In this document: positions 5,901-7,807 of the stretch, piece after piece
Layout of the letters: each line of letters starts with the position of its first letter
Position numbering within the stretch: the first letter of the stretch is position 1
NCBI GenBank assembly: GCA_029932545.1
Contig: JAOZPW010000123.1
Location: 1-7,807 of the forward strand
DNA length: 7,807 nucleotides
Direction of reading: 5' to 3'
Source of the DNA: Thermoanaerobaculales bacterium
GTDB lineage: Bacteria > Acidobacteriota > Thermoanaerobaculia > Thermoanaerobaculales > Sulfomarinibacteraceae
Position numbers and translations under genes: made by a program
Notes under the pieces: model-generated
What the model was told of the DNA's origin: nothing
Seen by the model: the letters and a program-made list of their open reading frames with translations, nothing else
The model's database searches: none

Positions 5901-7807
5901 GATCTCGATGATTTCTTGATCCCGGCCGGCCCGAATGACCCGGCGGTCGAAGCGTCGATTCTGGCGGTAGAGTTCCAGGATCATTACCTGGCCCGGGAAG
6001 CCTGAGTGCACGAAGAGCCGGGCAGTGCCGCCGACGGCGACGGTCGGTTGTTCGGCCGCAAGGAACGCCGGCAGAAATACCCGAGTATCGGTGGGGTCTG
6101 CGATCAGGAAGCTCTCCTGTGTCTCATAGGGCGTGCCGAACGAATCTTCGGTCGTGTAGATCAGCCGGTAGGCGCCGGGTTTGAGGGACGGGATCGTCAA
6201 CGATGCGGTTCCGTCCTCTCCGTGACTGAGTGTGCCTTGGGCTTTCTCCTGGTCCTCGTCCCAGGTGCTCAGGACCCGGCTGGGATCGTAGCCGGTATTC
6301 CACCGTGGTCGGGTACGGTCGCCGTCGGTGACATGGGGATTTTCGTCGTCAAGCGCAACCGGTTGTTGGGCGGGCGTCAAGGTCTGTGGTGGGTTGGCCA
6401 GGCCGACCAGACGCCAAGAGCCTTCGCCTGCGCGGGGCGTTGCGTCAAGATCGGTCCGGAGAATTGATATCTCGTGGGTCTGATGGCTCGGCACATAGCC
6501 GCCGCCGAGGTTGATCGTGGCCTCAATCGCGGTGAATCCAAGTCGGAAGGAGCGGTCGGCCGATCGGGTCTCACCGCCGGGATCGGTGGCATCGACCGTC
6601 AGCCGGAAACGGTAGGTCACACCTCGTTCAGCCTCCCTCTCGTCGGCTTCGGGTGTGAATGCGACTTCGAACCCGCCGTCAGCTTCGATGCGCCCCTCGC
6701 CTGAGGCAACAACCCTGGTCTGAGCGATCGGCCATGGCCGCCACCAGGACCACCACATTGGATAGACCGGTTCACGGGTCACCTTCCAGCGGATGTTACC
6801 CTCGGACACGGGCAGGCCGAAGTAATAATCGACCGAACCCGACAAGAGGGCAGGCCGGTTGAGTCGAAGAGCCTCTGGCGGGTCGGTGATCTCTACGGTG
6901 AAGGTCGGCCGCTTGTACTCCTCGACCCTGATCGAGGTCGATGAGTAGCCCACCGAGGTTTCCAGGGACCAACGCCCCAGCATGCGGCCGGCAGGAATCT
7001 CGAAGGAGCCTGAGGCCGACCCGAAGCTGTTGGTCGTCACGGTCTGAGATGCGACTTCTTCATGGTTGCCGTCTTGCAAGGTGACGGTCATTTCGGTATT
7101 CGGCAGGGTCTCGTAGCGGTGGTCTTCTCCGCCACCGGAGAAGGGCAGGACCTTCCAGTAGATCGTCTGGTGAGGCCGGTAGACGCTGCGGTCGGTGTAG
7201 AGCAATGAGGCGGCAGTTCGGCCGGGATCGCTGTCATAGGTTGGAGACAACGACCCGTCGAAGTCCAGATCCTCGCCGTGCCGGGCCAGCAGGAAGTAGC
7301 GGTGGGAGTTGTCATCGAGGTCCATCGTTACCCGACCGTCTGATCCGGTCCGGTAGGTTCCTATCTGCCGGTGACCCTTCTGCCAGTCTGCTCGGTAGAG
7401 GTCAATCTCGACATCGGCCAGGGCGTCGCCTGAAAAACCCTGCCTGGCGGTGATCTCCCAGCGTCCTTCGAGAGGCCGGCGGATCAGGACCAGGTCTGAG
7501 AGGATGAAATTGAAGGCCAGACGCCTGTTGGCGTGGGCTTTGAAGTCCTCACGGGCAGAGGCGATGACCAGGTACGCACCCTTTTTATTAATGGGTGGGA
7601 CGACGTTGGTGTCGTGGTCTCGGTAGTCGGTGGTCTGCGGGAGATCGATGGACCACTGGGCGGTGGGCCTTCGGTGCTTGAGGTAGGTTGGAACTTCCCG
7701 GTAACCCGGCAAGATATTGTAGTCCTTGGCTGATCGGATGATCTCTTCCAGATCGAGAGGGTAGGCACGGAACCACAGCTTTTCGAGGTTGCGGTGAGTG
7801 ACCCTCA
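2952..7807 (-). CDS. Large bacterial alpha-2-macroglobulin family protein (N-terminus beyond window)
   Basis: 1617 residues are visible, numbered from the first full codon (7805-7803). The frame is open to the edge, so the signal sequence and first domains are missing and the TTG at 7712 is not a real start. Domains in order: macroglobulin-type beta domains, including an MG2-like one at about 203-302 (DRSVYRPHQTIYWKV to EEYKRPTF); further MG domains; a Met/Gly-rich linker at 780-847; the A2M domain at about 848-940 (NFAETAFF, then TEWNLWVHAVT); a thioester domain with YPYECTEQ (Cys1082, Gln1085); and an MG10-like C-terminus at about 1481-1617. Known family members sit in the periplasm or cell envelope. 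A protease cutting the bait region triggers a shape change, and the Cys-Gln thioester then captures it covalently. Bacterial relatives often neighbour penicillin-binding protein genes; here a PBP-like hydrolase follows. No frameshift is seen. Confidence 0.92.
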   Translation of the reverse strand, partial: RVTHRNLEKLWFRAYPLDLEEIIRSAKDYNILPGYREVPTYLKHRRPTAQWSIDLPQTTDYRDHDTNVVPPINKKGAYLVIASAREDFKAHANRRLAFNFILSDLVLIRRPLEGRWEITARQGFSGDALADVEIDLYRADWQKGHRQIGTYRTGSDGRVTMDLDDNSHRYFLLARHGEDLDFDGSLSPTYDSDPGRTAASLLYTDRSVYRPHQTIYWKVLPFSGGGEDHRYETLPNTEMTVTLQDGNHEEVASQTVTTNSFGSASGSFEIPAGRMLGRWSLETSVGYSSTSIRVEEYKRPTFTVEITDPPEALRLNRPALLSGSVDYYFGLPVSEGNIRWKVTREPVYPMWWSWWRPWPIAQTRVVASGEGRIEADGGFEVAFTPEADEREAERGVTYRFRLTVDATDPGGETRSADRSFRLGFTAIEATINLGGGYVPSHQTHEISILRTDLDATPRAGEGSWRLVGLANPPQTLTPAQQPVALDDENPHVTDGDRTRPRWNTGYDPSRVLSTWDEDQEKAQGTLSHGEDGTASLTIPSLKPGAYRLIYTTEDSFGTPYETQESFLIADPTDTRVFLPAFLAAEQPTVAVGGTARLFVHSGFPGQVMILELYRQNRRFDRRVIRAGRDQEIIEIPVNQDLRGGFGATLTVLRDHQLITSNAVVFVPWDDRKLKLEFATFRDRLRPGQKETFRVTVHSADGETLDRDAAEILALMYDRSLDLFAPYNPPTVDHLYPSLVAFASADSTLGRAGSAWQDENGFVLVPSPPSLGSDRLRMLDGYGIGGPGRRGGRSMMKSRGMQTMAMAAPAPMVENDAMAMSAGEPESQAIDEEISGDLPTPDQGPASEIRSNFAETAFFSPHLVPSNDGSVVIEFETPDSVTEWNLWVHAVTRDLRGASEHRQVKTVKELMVRPAVPRFLREGDEAALRVVVNNAGESTLEGSLRLELTDPDTGEDLRPAFAIDPEKADDTSFTVEPGQGTTLVFPLKVPPRPGLISFKVTATAGDFSDGEIRPLPVLPGRMHLLQSRFAALRDADRRELKFPDMLADDPTLIHDQLVVSVDAQLFYGVLDALPYLIDYPYECTEQTLNRFLSTGIVTSVFDRYPAVAAMAETMAERDTRLEAWDADDPNRKLALEETPWLARSRGGDEGTEDLIKVLDPQIAEAQRRTSLADLEKVQTSLGAFPWWPGGPPSSYMTLYVLAGFAHALEFEVEVPKDVIVEAWAYMHRHYLDDIATRMVDTGCCWETITWLNFVLSSYPDESWTGGVFTSDDRRQMLAYSFKHWKTHSPRLKAYLAMTLKRAGRDTDAHLVWDSVMDSAKTDRDLGTFWAPEERAWLWYNDTVETHAVALRALTELNPDDDRRLGLVQWIYLNKKLNHWESTRTTAEVVYALVHYLEHEGQLGQREEAKVTVGPIQRHFIFEPDAFTGKDARVIIPGPEIDPETMATTVVEKDTPGIAFATATWHFSTEKLPEKGDGDLFAVERTFYRRKLVGDEYVLEPMTPGVSLEVGDQLEVELRIKARHEAEYVHLRSPRGAGFEPEALRSGWRWDLGAAAYEEVRDSGSNLFFEWLPAGEYTFRYRLRAVMAGTFKVAPVVLQSMYAPEFGAYSAGHTLKIED
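4551..4562 (-). other. Thioester motif CTEQ of the A2M protein
   Basis: The codons encode Cys1082-Thr-Glu-Gln1085 in the context DYPYECTEQTLNRF. In thioester-containing macroglobulins, the Cys and Gln side chains of CxEQ form the internal thioester that covalently captures proteases. Its presence places this protein with trapping-competent members such as E. coli YfhM, rather than with forms that have lost the motif, such as YfaS. Activity is inferred. Confidence 0.85.
5265..5468 (-). other. Met/Gly-rich linker, candidate bait region
   Basis: Residues 780-847 break sharply from the beta-domain sequence on either side. First comes a Gly/Arg stretch (GYGIGGPGRRGG), then eight Met within 28 residues (SMMKSRGMQTMAMA onward), then an acidic, Pro-containing tail. 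It ends directly at the conserved NFAETAFF start of the A2M domain, roughly where the protease-sensitive bait of macroglobulins is expected. The composition suggests an exposed, flexible, protease-accessible segment. The bait role is inferred. Confidence 0.5.

Overview
The window is a bacterial chromosome segment of fairly high GC content. It carries one small two-gene operon on the plus strand and two large genes on the minus strand. It also holds several dispersed intergenic repeats: CACAGAG-type arms, a 'tgtagggg..gg..ccccc' inverted repeat, and a remnant of the 'acgcaaagacgc' family. This repeat load, a very large thioester-containing alpha-2-macroglobulin (A2M) and a VapBC module together suggest a Gram-negative, large-genome lineage such as Planctomycetes, Acidobacteria or a related uncultured group. 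The phylum cannot be fixed from this sequence alone.

Left part (1-852, plus strand): after a repeat-bearing gap comes a type II toxin-antitoxin operon. Its promoter has a consensus -35 box, a 17-nt spacer and a 10-bp perfect palindrome inside the spacer, which is a plausible operator. The operon encodes a ribbon-helix-helix VapB-like antitoxin (206-454) and a PIN-domain VapC-like RNase toxin (451-852). The two genes overlap by four bases at GTGA.

Right part (904-7807, minus strand): transcription runs from the right edge leftward. First is a bacterial A2M family protein, of which 1617 residues are visible; its N-terminus lies beyond the window. It has an intact CTEQ thioester motif and an unusual Met/Gly-rich linker where a protease bait could lie. 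Next is a 488-bp non-coding gap. Last is an exported serine hydrolase of the class C beta-lactamase/penicillin-binding-protein-like family with a C-terminal DUF3471-like domain. It converges on the toxin gene with a 51-bp gap.

The least explained structure is the gap between A2M and the hydrolase. About 392 bp (2494-2885) are bounded by inverted arms, each holding four CACAGAG heptamers. The interior is packed with about ten short hairpins, many with 3-nt loops, and carries no convincing protein. It looks like a non-autonomous, structured mobile or RNA-forming element that landed in an A2M-hydrolase operon, 30 bp from the hydrolase start. It is the best candidate for something under-described here. 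I see no CRISPR array, tRNA, rRNA, phage gene or recognisable defence cluster beyond the toxin-antitoxin pair.
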